64,000 nucleotides of DNA from Tretioscincus oriximinensis (Eukaryota; Chordata; Lepidosauria; Squamata; Gymnophthalmidae). Under the pieces are notes generated by a model that worked only from the letters and a program-made list of their open reading frames with translations, searched no databases and was not told where the DNA came from. The DNA is taken from NCBI GenBank assembly GCA_022410635.1, contig JAJVDF010000207.1:604234-668233 (forward strand). The letters are read 5' to 3'. Shown piece after piece: positions 55,236 through 64,000 of this stretch; within the stretch, counting starts at the first letter, position 1, and every line of letters starts with the position of its first letter. A program made the translations under genes and the position numbers.

Positions 55236-55420
55236 ACATGAATGGTGCAGTCACTAAGGAAACGGTTTCTCATCTGAGAGATCAGATTTCGAAGCCCTAT
55301 GTCGGACGTGGGGAAGGATGAGTGTATTCTACTAGACTGTTTCTCTAGTCAACCTAGCTATTTGAAAACAACAATTGCAAGAAATTGCAACTGACTGCAG
55401 CTAGATAAATGGGCANGGTA
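55236..55420 (+). mobile_element. tRNA-headed SINE, family A, 3'-truncated
   Basis: Head GTGCAGTCACTAAGGAAACG and GATTTCGAAGCCC, body AACCTAGCTATTTGAAAAC, AAATTGCAACTGACTGC, then broken off before the tail. Confidence 0.8.
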
Positions 55421-55911
55421 ATTCTGAACCCAGGATTAATGGAAAGTAGGTGCAGAAAAAACCATAGGCTAGGAAGTGAGATCTCAAATACAGTTCATTG
55501 AGATGCTGAGTAGAGGAGCCATTCTTTCACCGTACGTCTTCACCTTTGCCTTAGCTGATAACAGTAATTACCGGCTGACCACACAATACTTTTCCAGGTG
55601 TGTCTAAATAAAACAGGCAGTTTAGCATTCCATGCATGCTTCAGCTTCAAAAGATCGGATCCATATTTACTCAGCAGAGATATTCCTCTAGATGCAGAAT
55701 AAACTGTAGATTTTCTCCACCTTCCCTGAAATGATGGATTTGGGAGTTAGCCTGAAAAGATTTTCGTTCTGTGGAATAAGAGCATGAATATTGCACTGCT
55801 AGTCCAGAACAAATAACCATCTAGTCTGATGTATTGTAATACATAACACGTACTGTAATGGCTCCCTAAAACATATTACAGGTACAGCACATTCATCTGC
55901 CCTACAATGCC
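55421..55911. other. Unrecognised sequence
   Basis: No gene or clear repeat. Confidence 0.4.
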
Positions 55912-55919
55912 AACTAATG

Positions 55920-56463
55920 TAGGCTGACCAGATTACCCCTTTTGGGAGGGGAACCCGGTTTTGGGGTGTCTACCCCACCCTCCCATTTCCCCATTTTTTG
56001 CTGAGGGGAAAAAATTGACTGCACCACCACTATGATGCTTTGGCAACTGGGCCAGCTCCTGAAGGCACCCTCCCCTTAAGTAAAAAAAATTCTCATGAAT
56101 TTCAAAAAAAAGTTTGATTTTTTTAAAAAAAACAATTCACTGCATCACCACTGGGGGGCTCTGGCAACTGGGGCCAGCTCCTGAAGGCACCCTCCCCTCA
56201 GTAAAAAATAAAAAAATGCAAATTTCTTGCACATTTCAAAAAATTCTCATGCACTTTAAAATTTCTCATGCACTTTAAAATTTCTCATGCACTTTAAAAT
56301 TTCTCATGCACTTTAAAAAAATGATCATGTGCTTTGCAGATTTTTCAGGCAGGGATTTCAGAGTGGTATGTATGTTGGTGAGTGATTTGCTTATTCATGA
56401 ATATGCAAACTAGCATGAATATTAGTTGCCCTGGTTTGGACCTCAGAAAATCTGGTCAGTCTA
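55920..56463. mobile_element. hAT MITE with TAGGCTGACCAGATT ends (544 bp)
   Basis: TAGGCTGACCAGATT and AATCTGGTCAGTCTA are inverted copies (one mismatch), with an 8-bp duplication AACTAATG/GACTAATG (7 of 8; 55912-55919, 56464-56471). The interior has a ~135-bp imperfect tandem duplication (around GCTCCTGAAGGCACCCTCCC, twice) and a 19-bp tandem repeat. Confidence 0.85.
56243..56318. repeat. 19-bp tandem repeat, four units
   Basis: Unit TTTCTCATGCACTTTAAAA repeated four times almost perfectly, inside the hAT element. Confidence 0.95.
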
Positions 56464-56559
56464 GACTAATGTACATTAGCAATTGGTTGTTTGCATCTAG
56501 ACAGGTCCCCAAACCATCTTCCTGTAAGCAGAAATCATGTTTCCATGGGTGGGACCGGG

Positions 56560-56622
56560 CACAGATTGGGACCTTTGGGTATGAGGTGGGCTATAAGTGT
56601 AAATACATAAATAAATAAATAA
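56560..56622 (+). mobile_element. L2-type tail
   Basis: GGGACCTTTGGGTATGAGGT and ATAAATAAATAAATAAA. Confidence 0.65.
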
Positions 56623-56656
56623 AGCGGGCGTCCTTCCATCCCAGAGTTAGCTGCAG

Positions 56657-56690
56657 TGCATGCTGGGAACTATAATCCCAGCAGGCCTGA
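56657..56690. repeat. Short palindrome TGCTGGGA...TCCCAGCA
   Basis: GTGCATGCTGGGAACTATAATCCCAGCAGG-type sequence: two inward TCCCAGCA half-sites around ACTATAAT. Resembles the ACTACAATTCCCAGCATGC motif, and may be a repeat C relic. Confidence 0.5.
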
Positions 56691-56917
56691 TTGCCAGCAC
56701 GACACCAGTTCCTTCTCATCGAAGTCCTCATGGCTCCTCATCAGAGTGCTCCCTGTATTCCATTCAAATAATATGACTACCTCCTCATTCTCTTCACAGC
56801 CTGTCTGCTGGGAAAAGTTTACTGTTGCTGTAGCTTCACAGCTGATACAGAGCTAACCAGCCAGCATTCAGACCTACCAATGAGCAGTAGCCTTTGCGTA
56901 TGGGTGTCTCCCCATGT

Positions 56918-56970
56918 GGAGATTTTGCGGTGATACTACCGACATCATGTAGAATCCGCCCTATGTGTTT
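56918..56970 (-). repeat. Repeat C, 3' fragment
   Basis: Reverse of GATTCTACATGATGTTGGTA and GCGGTAAAAAT seen at 60.89 kb. Confidence 0.5.
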
Positions 56971-57146
56971 TCATGTAAGTTCAGTTATCCACTCAGGACA
57001 AAACTCTTTTGCCCCATAATATCCTATAGCTGATTCTTTCTGATTTTACAGTGAAATTCCTGTTCTCCTATGCAACAGCTTGACCGTGTACTGTGCCATC
57101 AGTGCCAACAATCAGGACTACAAAATCAGCTGACTGACATGTGCGG

Positions 57147-57213
57147 TAGAATGATAGAATCATAGTTGGAAGGGACCTCCAGGGTTATTGGGTCCAACCC
57201 CCTGCTCAATGAA
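57147..57213 (-). mobile_element. CR1 LINE terminal fragment, ATTCTATG type
   Basis: GATAGAATCATAGTTGGAAG and GACCTCCAGGGTTATTGGGT are the reversed end of bird-like CR1. Confidence 0.85.
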
Positions 57214-58555
57214 GGATTACCTTCCTCTTCTTCTCACCAGCTAACTATGCCAGAAACAAGTGGAACCTGCTATCGTTTTCAGATTCTGAGTTTAAACTCG
57301 CTGAGGGGAGTTTGATTGATGGGAAAGTAGGCAAATTGCAACTTGAAAGCTCCTGTTGTGTCACATCTGCATCATAACACACACTATCCCCCTTCTAATG
57401 TGATTCAACCCATTTCATCCAAACATGTATCCTTATACCTAATCCAAATCAAACTACTCTGAATTCACTAAAGTGGAACTAGCCAAATACACGTGTGAAC
57501 AGCCTCTGGCTCCTTGTCTTCCTGTCAGATACAACAAAGGTTATTCCAAAGCTTTTTTTCCCAGGCTCCAGCATGCTTTCAGCACACGCTAGTCTATCAA
57601 GTCATGGATTTATCTTTTACCCAGGGGCTTTTCTTTCTTTACCAAAGAAGAACTTGACACTTTCTCTTGTTTGTGTCTAAACAGAAATCCTTTTTTTCCT
57701 TCAGACTGAGGTTTTATGTAATCTCGGTGGAAATAAGAGGAAAGCTAGCAAGTGCAGTTTTATACACATGGATCCCGATATTCAGGGTTGCTAGATTCAA
57801 ATAAGGTTGGGTTTCTTTGGAAGGGAGTAACTGAAGGCACCTAAGTTTTGTAGAACATCATGCAGAATGCAAATACATACATGAAATTCATGCCATATAG
57901 CATCCGATAAATAAGATCTTTCCCTTAATAAAAAAAAGATGGCATGGTAATATTTAGTTTTTGTGATTTTTCTTCATTGTTGCTAGCAAAAGTTCTTCAG
58001 ATTGGAAAGAAAAACTAGCCACCAATGATTTTATAACATATTATCTAATATCTGTACGTTAGATATTATCAGTAAGTTATAATACTACAGACACTCTCCT
58101 TATTATTTCTGAATGGAAGAAGCCTTCCCATTAGTCCCATCTCTTGAGAGTTTTGATTGACAGATATATGAATTGACAGTTATGGAGAGTGTTGGCACTT
58201 TCACGGCTCAAAGAAAATGGATACCAGATCCAGCAACGGTTTTGATAAAGATGTTGGGGAACAGACAGCTAGTTGGAAAGCTCCCACTAATCTTTAGGAC
58301 CTCAATTCCCCCCACTCACATACACATTAACCCAAAATCCTAGATGTTTGCAATATAGCATAAACATANAAACAAGGTTGGAACCACTTAAAATCTATCC
58401 ATTCACTATTAAAAATAATGTTTATAATTAAGTGAGATAAGATGGCAAAATCTGTTCCAAAAAGGAAAACCAGGGTAAAAAAAAAACAGTGATTTTTAAA
58501 AAATGCTTTAAATAAGACTGACTCCCCACAACATATTTAGTTTCACAATTCTTTT
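57214..58555. other. Unrecognised sequence
   Basis: No gene or clear repeat. 57780-57830 has a weak match to hAT tips (CAGGGTTGCTAGATT) without a partner. Confidence 0.35.
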
Positions 58556-58559
58556 AAAT

Positions 58560-58940
58560 CTGAGAAAACATGTTCACGATTCCGCCACACCTACCTTCAA
58601 TTTTCCATGCTGTTTCATTGCATTGCATTGCCTTGCATTCTCATCAAATGACAAAACATATAAGTCATTGCTGCACTTGTCTTATTACAATTCCCAGCAG
58701 TCTCTGCGAGCTGAGAGCCAATGAACTTTTACATCTAGTCTCGGAATCTCACATTACTGATTGCCATACAGAGGATATTTTTCAGGTTTTAGAAATGTCC
58801 ACTGCTGAACTGGGTGGAAAATCTGAGACCACAAGCCTTTCTAGCGAGAGGATCGCTGAACTTGCATGANCTCGTAGGGCTGAATCTATGTGATGTTGCT
58901 ACTATCTCGGCAAAAATTATTTCTGGGGATGCAAGCTTAA
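58560..58940 (+). repeat. Dispersed repeat C, long copy
   Basis: TTACAATTCCCAGCAGTCTC (58685-58704), GCGAGCTGAGAGCCAATGAA, GATCGCTGAACTTGCATGA and AATTATTTCTGGGGATGCA in order. Shows that the 13.2-kb and 16.8-kb pieces belong to one family. Confidence 0.7.
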
Positions 58941-59162
58941 TAAGTAAATAATATAATGATACAATGAGATAGTATTCAAAGGGCAGGGAAGAGATATAAC
59001 CATAGAGAAGGTCACTGTAAGATGAAATACATTAATCGGTGGAATTAGAATAAATAGGATGCTAGTCTGATTATAGAATTCAAAATGTAGTAATTGATAG
59101 TACCCACAATAGAATGTCCCAAAGCTCTTGCTATGTCTGATCTATGCAAAGGTTTTCTGTAC

Positions 59163-59262
59163 TGAAAGATCTCCACTGCTTGCCCACTCACAACCAAACC
59201 CAAATGAACGAGCTGATGTTAACGTATGAAGCCTTAAATGACTTGGGCCTTGTTATCTGCTA
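59163..59262 (+). mobile_element. L2 LINE ORF2 fragment
   Basis: Encodes LKDLHCLP and MLTYEALNDLG, matching LKELHWLP and LTYKALNNLG at 51.15-51.23 kb. Confidence 0.75.
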
Positions 59263-59264
59263 GC

Positions 59265-59365
59265 ATCTGAAGAAGTAGGCTTGTCTATGAAAGCTCATGC
59301 TGCCTTCCCTTTTCCTTGTTAGTCTCTGTGCTACGAGTTCCCCCATGCCAGTTATTCTGGACCCA
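59265..59365 (+). repeat. Dispersed repeat E
   Basis: GAAGAAGTAGGCTTGTCTATGAAAGCTCATG-type phrase then CCTTGTTAGTCTCTGTGCTA. Directly follows the L2 fragment. Confidence 0.6.
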
Positions 59366-60200
59366 GTCCAACATGACTATTTGTTGGAAAATTACTGAAA
59401 CATCTGCAGCAAACTTACATAAAACTGAAACATTTGCTAGTGTTAAGCTTCTTGCTCTGTAAAATTAGAATATTAAATTCATTAACATGCATGAACAGCA
59501 ATAAAAAGGAACAATCTACTTTGAGAGTCATAAGAATGCACAATTCTAATGGCTACCTATGAAAAGTTCACTTGTACGGTAATGCTTATTCAAATGAGTT
59601 ACACCCTCCTTCCAGCATAGATGTGCAGTATTTATTCATGCTCATGAGAACAGTTAACTGTAGCAGGCAGGGACGTCAAGGGAAGATGTCTAATCATTTT
59701 GAAACCTGCAGGGAGTAAATGAAAAGGGGAAGAAATCCTTAAGATGAACTTTCCCCCCAGGAGAATGTGGTTCGTCAACAAAAGAGAGCTAATTCATAAA
59801 GTAGATACAGCGTAGAGATTGCACACAAGCTTTGAGCATGCTGCTGTTGCTCCTATTGTCTCCCCACAGCAGTTTCCCAAGGTACTTCCTACTCCCTAGG
59901 GTACATAAGCTTATTGGTATTGCAAAGCACAAACATGGACTTCAAAGCCTTGGCATCCAACTCCGAGTTCAAAAAGAGAGCTCTTGGGGAATAAGATCAG
60001 AGGGACAGTCCTAGTCTTGCAAACTTCTTGCATACAAACTGGAAGGGCACTGTAACATGCCTACCCTCCACTTTCTCCATCCCACGGGAATCTGTTTATT
60101 AATAGAATCCAAAGATAGGGGGGAGCCAAATTCTAAAATTCTCAAAAAATTGATTTCTGATATAGTACATTCCTTCCATTCCTTGCCTCTCCCACCCACC
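59366..60200. other. Unrecognised sequence
   Basis: No gene or clear repeat. Confidence 0.4.
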
Positions 60201-60204
60201 CCTT

Positions 60205-60420
60205 ACACTTGTTGCTTCTTTGTTTGGTTCCTTCTTTGTTTGGTTCCTTCTTTCCGTTTTCCTTTCCTTCTTTATTTTTTCTTATCTTCCTTCCCTTTCA
60301 TCTTTCAGCCATTCCTCCTTTTGTTCTTCCTTTACATCCTTCCTTTTCCTCCCAGTACCTCACATCTTTCCACCCAGATAATTGTCCATTTATTACTTCT
60401 CTCTGCTTTCCATCTTTTAG
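60205..60420. repeat. Pyrimidine-rich TTCC/TTTC tract
   Basis: Begins with two units of TTCTTTGTTTGGTTCC, then irregular TTCC repeats. Open frames on the plus strand (Phe/Leu/Pro-rich) are artefacts. Confidence 0.85.
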
Positions 60421-60439
60421 CCAGTTTCCAACCCAGGAC

Positions 60440-60518
60440 TCTGGTCACTGGAGGCTGCCAAAGTCCAAGCCCTGTCATTGGGTCTCTGGAGGCTGCCAAA
60501 GTTCCGAACTCTGTCATT
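60440..60518. repeat. ~42-bp tandem duplication
   Basis: CTGGAGGCTGCCAAAGT...CTGTCATTGG occurs twice in a row. The CTGTCATTGGTC end matches the arms at 25.7 and 6.3 kb. Confidence 0.8.
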
Positions 60519-60639
60519 GGTCATTATATCTCAGAATGTTGAACTCTTCCAGACATCTTTTATTACTTTGGATGATTAAATCCAAAATATCACATTTCCA
60601 CGAGTCCATCTCCACGTGCCTTGTTGTTGCCTATGGCAC

Positions 60640-60975
60640 CTGCCAGAATACGCTATTTACATTACATTGCCTTGTATTCCTGTCATAGTACATGTCTAAC
60701 TACAATCCCCAAGATTCTGTATGAACACAGGTTCCTGGTGCCACATGGTTCCATGAGCCAATGAAAGTTTAGGTTTATACTGAAGTCTTGAGATAGCTAA
60801 CATGTTCTCATTATCTTACAGAAATCCACAAGGAAATCTGACAAAAGGAAGCGGCTGGATTTCTGAACCTCAGTAAATACGTATAATGGATTCTACATGA
60901 TGTTGGTACCACTGCGGTAAAAATTAAACATGGAGAGGCACCTTAAATCAGAAACTCTTGCTCGAATGTTAGGAA
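60640..60975 (+). repeat. Dispersed repeat C
   Basis: TTGCCTTGTATTCCTGTCAT, ACTACAATCCCCAAGATTCT (60699-60718), GAGCCAATGAAAG and TGATGTTGGTACCACTGCGG. Confidence 0.65.
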
Positions 60976-61232
60976 GAAAATACCTACCAGTGATGTCTCA
61001 TGAAAATAAACACTTGTGACTGGGCAGATAGTCCTGCAAGATATTTTAATGTCTCTGTGTTCTACTTTGTGCTAATTCGTTTACTGATGAATTGCAATAA
61101 CATTTTTTGAGCTTCTAGGAGCAATTTTGTCACTAGAAATAGATGATTTCCCAATTGCTCCATTTTTGTAAGCAATATATCTTCAGCAATATATTTCCTG
61201 AACTGACCTGTGAAGACATCACAGGTGAAATA
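60976..61232. other. Unrecognised sequence
   Basis: Nothing recognised. Confidence 0.4.
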
Positions 61233-61743
61233 ATCATTCCTCTCTACAGTACTTTGGTCATACCACACTTGGAATACAGTGTTCAATTCTGGACATTTAA
61301 AGGGAACAATGACAAACCCGAGCAGGTTCAGAGGAGAGCTACAAGCATTTTGAGTGTTCTGGAATCCATGTCCTATGAAGAACGGTTAAAGGATCTAGGA
61401 TCTCTTTCTAGTCTGCAAAAGAGAAGACTGAGAGGAGACCTGATAGCTGTCAGCAAATATCTGAAGGGCTGTCACAGAACAGAGGGATCTCACTGGCACA
61501 TGGAAGGACTAGAAACAATGAGATGAAACTGCAAGGAAGTAGATAAAGATTAGATATCAGAAAAAAACTTTCTGACAGTAAGGGTGATAAACCAATGCAA
61601 CAGGTTGTCACAGGAGGTGGTAAATTCTCCTTTGCTGGAATTCTTTAAACAGGGGATGGACAGCCATCTATCTGGGGTGGTTTATTGAATACTGCATTGA
61701 GCCAATGTCCCTTGAGGTCCTTTCCAGCTCTAAGATTCTATGA
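61233..61743 (+). mobile_element. CR1 LINE ORF2 C terminus and 3' end, ATTCTATG type
   Basis: Frame 61143-61526 encodes [44 protein letters not shown] and [10 protein letters not shown], then the UTR (GGAGGTGGTAAATTCTCCTT) and GATTCTATGA. The insertion start is not evident, and the copy is 5'-truncated. Confidence 0.9.
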
Positions 61744-63450
61744 CCTGACATGTATAGCTTCATCTGATAGATCTTTCCTCCCATCATCACAAGGAGACAA
61801 ATCCCTTCTCCCATGGGGTAGCAGACAGATCCAAGTTCTCTTGGGATGGTTATTTTTGCTAGTGCCCTTCCATCTCAGCCATGAGTGACAAGATAGCAGT
61901 GAAGGGTGGGGGCACCTAGAACCAGGTTGCACCTGCAGAACAGCCTGGAGTTGGATGGGAAACCTGCCTACTCCCTTTTGCTGCACGTACATACATGAGT
62001 GCAGCAACATCTCACACTGTTTCTGGAGCCAGGGCTCACATTTCGCCTTCCTTGTGTGCTTGAATTGTAGGGGGCAGAGGGCTGCATGATTTTAGGAAGG
62101 CACTTTTGCTGGGCCTGATGCCCTGGTTGCTATCCCATAGGTGAAAGGATTTATCTGCTTATGGGGAGGGAAGACTCCATCAGACACATGGTTCTTGCTC
62201 CTTTGACAACTTCTCAATCCACTGGGAGGGGGGGACAGGTGCAAAAGCTGTGTGGCTCTGTATTGGTCACACATGTTTTCCAATTAATCGAAATGAAAAA
62301 TGCTTGCACCACGTGTAGTTTGCTGGGCCACATGTTTCCTGAGCAGACTTCACTCAGAAAACCGTCATTTTGCTGTGTGCTCCAACTGGCAACGGTTTTG
62401 CTAAGTGCTCCAGCTGCAAAGTTTTCGATTGGAAGCCCAAAAGTTCACAGCAGCAAGAGATCCAAGCAGATTCCATTCCTTACCCCCTCCCACCCTCTGC
62501 CTTTTGCCTGCAATTTCTTCCCCACTGCTGCTCCAGCTTGGGAATTTTAAACTGTTATCAAGTAGTCGGAATGAACAGGAGACCTGCAAAGATCTGGTGC
62601 CTGGAGGCGGCTTTTGGCTCCACTAGAAGAGCAAAAAAGTTGCCCCAAGGATCACAATCCCTGTTTTTATGCAAGTGGAAACTTGTATACAACCAGGGTT
62701 TTTCTTTTAAAAAAGCCACTTCACCTGCGTTTGCTGGGCATGTGCAGTGGCTATGCTAATTCCCTGTTCTATATGAGCCCACTGAAGCAATGTGAAAATA
62801 GAGCAGGAAAGAAGGGGAAAATGGAATAGATTTAAATATGCTTCACTGTTTCCTAATTTGATTTTTCTCTCCCAGTAACACTGCATCCTTAGAGAACTTC
62901 ATTCCTAATGTTTAAGAAAGTATAGAGGTTACCTGACTGTTATGATCTATAAATTCCCAAATATCCACTCTTAAAGCAACACGCCATTGGTTGTTGGGTC
63001 CCTCCAGGTTGTGACTAGTTTCCCATGAAATGAAATATGGGCACCAAAGGCAGGGTGGTTTTGTTTTGTTCTGGTAGAGTGTTTTGCTGTTTATTCCCTA
63101 CTTACAGGGAATGAATGGGGACCAGACTGGGAAGTCTCTGCTCTGCTTTGATCTACCAGTTCTGCTATGACCTTCACAAGATGAATTTTGATCCACTGCT
63201 GATCAAAATACAATCAACGAAGCTTAAACAGAAGCTTGCAACCTGAGCCTAGATCTCCCCCATTGCCAGTCCACAGACACCTACTAAGTGCAATAATTTA
63301 TACAAATTAGACTACAGTTAGGCAAAAGTAATGGATGGTTGTCATGACAGTGAAGTTCTTTCCCCACACCCTTCTGCCTTTATTTCAACTAAAATAATAC
63401 AAATTACTATTCCCCTTCTGTTTCTTCTTATAGTGGGGCTTGTTATGAGT
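61744..63450. other. Unrecognised sequence
   Basis: No repeat family or gene assigned. Open frames at 62161-62829 have no domain signature. Confidence 0.35.
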
Positions 63451-63453
63451 TTT

Positions 63454-63660
63454 GAAGAAGGAGGAGGAAGAGGAGGAAGGGGAGGAAGAGGAGGAAGAGG
63501 AGGACGTAGACGTAGACGTAGACGTAGACAAAGAAGACGAAGAAGACGAAGAAGACGAAGAAGACGAAGAAGACGAAGAAGACGAAGAAGACGAAGAAGA
63601 CGAAGAAGACGAAGAAGAAGAAGAAGACGAAGAAGACGAAGAAGAAAAGAGGAGGAGGAG
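63454..63660. repeat. GGA, (GACGTA)n and 9-bp (AAGAAGACG)n array
   Basis: GGAGGAAGA-type units, then four GACGTA units (63503-63529), then about 12 units of AAGAAGACG. All frames on both strands stay open and give Arg, Ser, Leu/Arg or Asp/Glu runs that are not genes. Each unit carries a CpG. Confidence 0.95.
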
Positions 63661-64000
63661 ATTTGGCACATAGCACACCAGATCAAATTTTATTCAAGAA
63701 GAAGATGTAGCAATATCAAATAATAGCAGAGTTGAAGATATAGATTGTGACATCACAAAATCTCAAGATTTGAAGATCGAAGTTGAAAGACTACAGAAGA
63801 AGTCTAAACCAGAAATTGTGGTTTCCAATGGTTATCTGCACACTGCATGTCATATCCACTTAAAACATTATCATACTGACAAAATCTCCATTGGGCAAAC
63901 TGCAAAAAATGACATTTCTTGGCTCTACCCATATCTTACGCCATCCTAATTTCCTGAAAAGAACTCAAGATAAAATGAAAGCCGACACCAGCTAAGAGAC
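63661..64000. other. Unrecognised sequence
   Basis: AT-rich end of the window; no gene or repeat recognised. Confidence 0.4.

Noticed and set aside
63331..63723. 130-codon Arg-rich frame and overlapping Ser, Leu, Asp/Glu frames
   Set aside because: All six frames are open because the sequence is a short-unit array; no start context or domain.

Overview
The window looks like non-genic DNA from a reptile, most likely a squamate. The grounds are its repeat mix: many CR1 LINE 3' ends of two types (one ending in TTCTTATG units, one in the ATTCTATG-type end known from birds), L2 LINE tails ending in AAATA/AAAT runs, 5'-truncated L1 copies with poly(A), tRNA-headed SINEs with TTC-rich tails, several kinds of short hAT, mariner and Tigger-like DNA elements, and long tri- and tetranucleotide arrays. 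I cannot name the species. Isolated single n bases occur throughout and probably stand for ambiguous calls.

I found no multi-exon host gene, RNA gene or CRISPR array. Two minus-strand open stretches deserve a look: 37888-38140 (84 codons, strong start context, myristoylation-type N terminus) and 10059-10400 (unrecognised). All other recognisable coding sequence comes from transposons.

Layout. 0-5 kb: CR1/L2 pieces, SINEs and the first copy of a hairpin-rich hAT element. 7-8 kb: an L1 tail with perfect 14-bp duplications, split by a mariner-type element. 10-14 kb: SINE, short DNA elements, CR1. 14.9-16.7 kb: the longest CR1 copy, with reverse-transcriptase motifs, split by a hAT element with an 8-bp duplication. 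17-25 kb: short DNA elements, a second mariner copy, a hAT element with a G-rich core, CR1. 26-35 kb: an ATT array, SINEs, a TTAA-flanked inverted-repeat element, L2 tails and an L1 tail inside an older DNA element. 36-39 kb: fold-back DNA, a purine-rich tract and the candidate coding start. 40-45 kb: an L2-CR1 join, hAT and L1 side by side, a Tigger-like element and a decayed L1 ORF2. 46-57 kb: a third copy of the hairpin hAT, an intact-looking L2 ORF2 C terminus, a 190-bp TTAG/GATA array and two more hAT elements. 58-64 kb: dispersed repeats, CR1 and a 9-bp-unit array.

The elements do not form a pathway. What they offer is a readable record of nested insertions: target-site duplications at seven hAT-like, three TA-flanked and three L1 insertions give element boundaries and relative ages. 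Long unique AT-rich stretches with TAAT-type motifs (about 9.7, 32.6, 35.6, 49.6 and 53.6 kb) could be conserved regulatory DNA, but that cannot be judged from one sequence.
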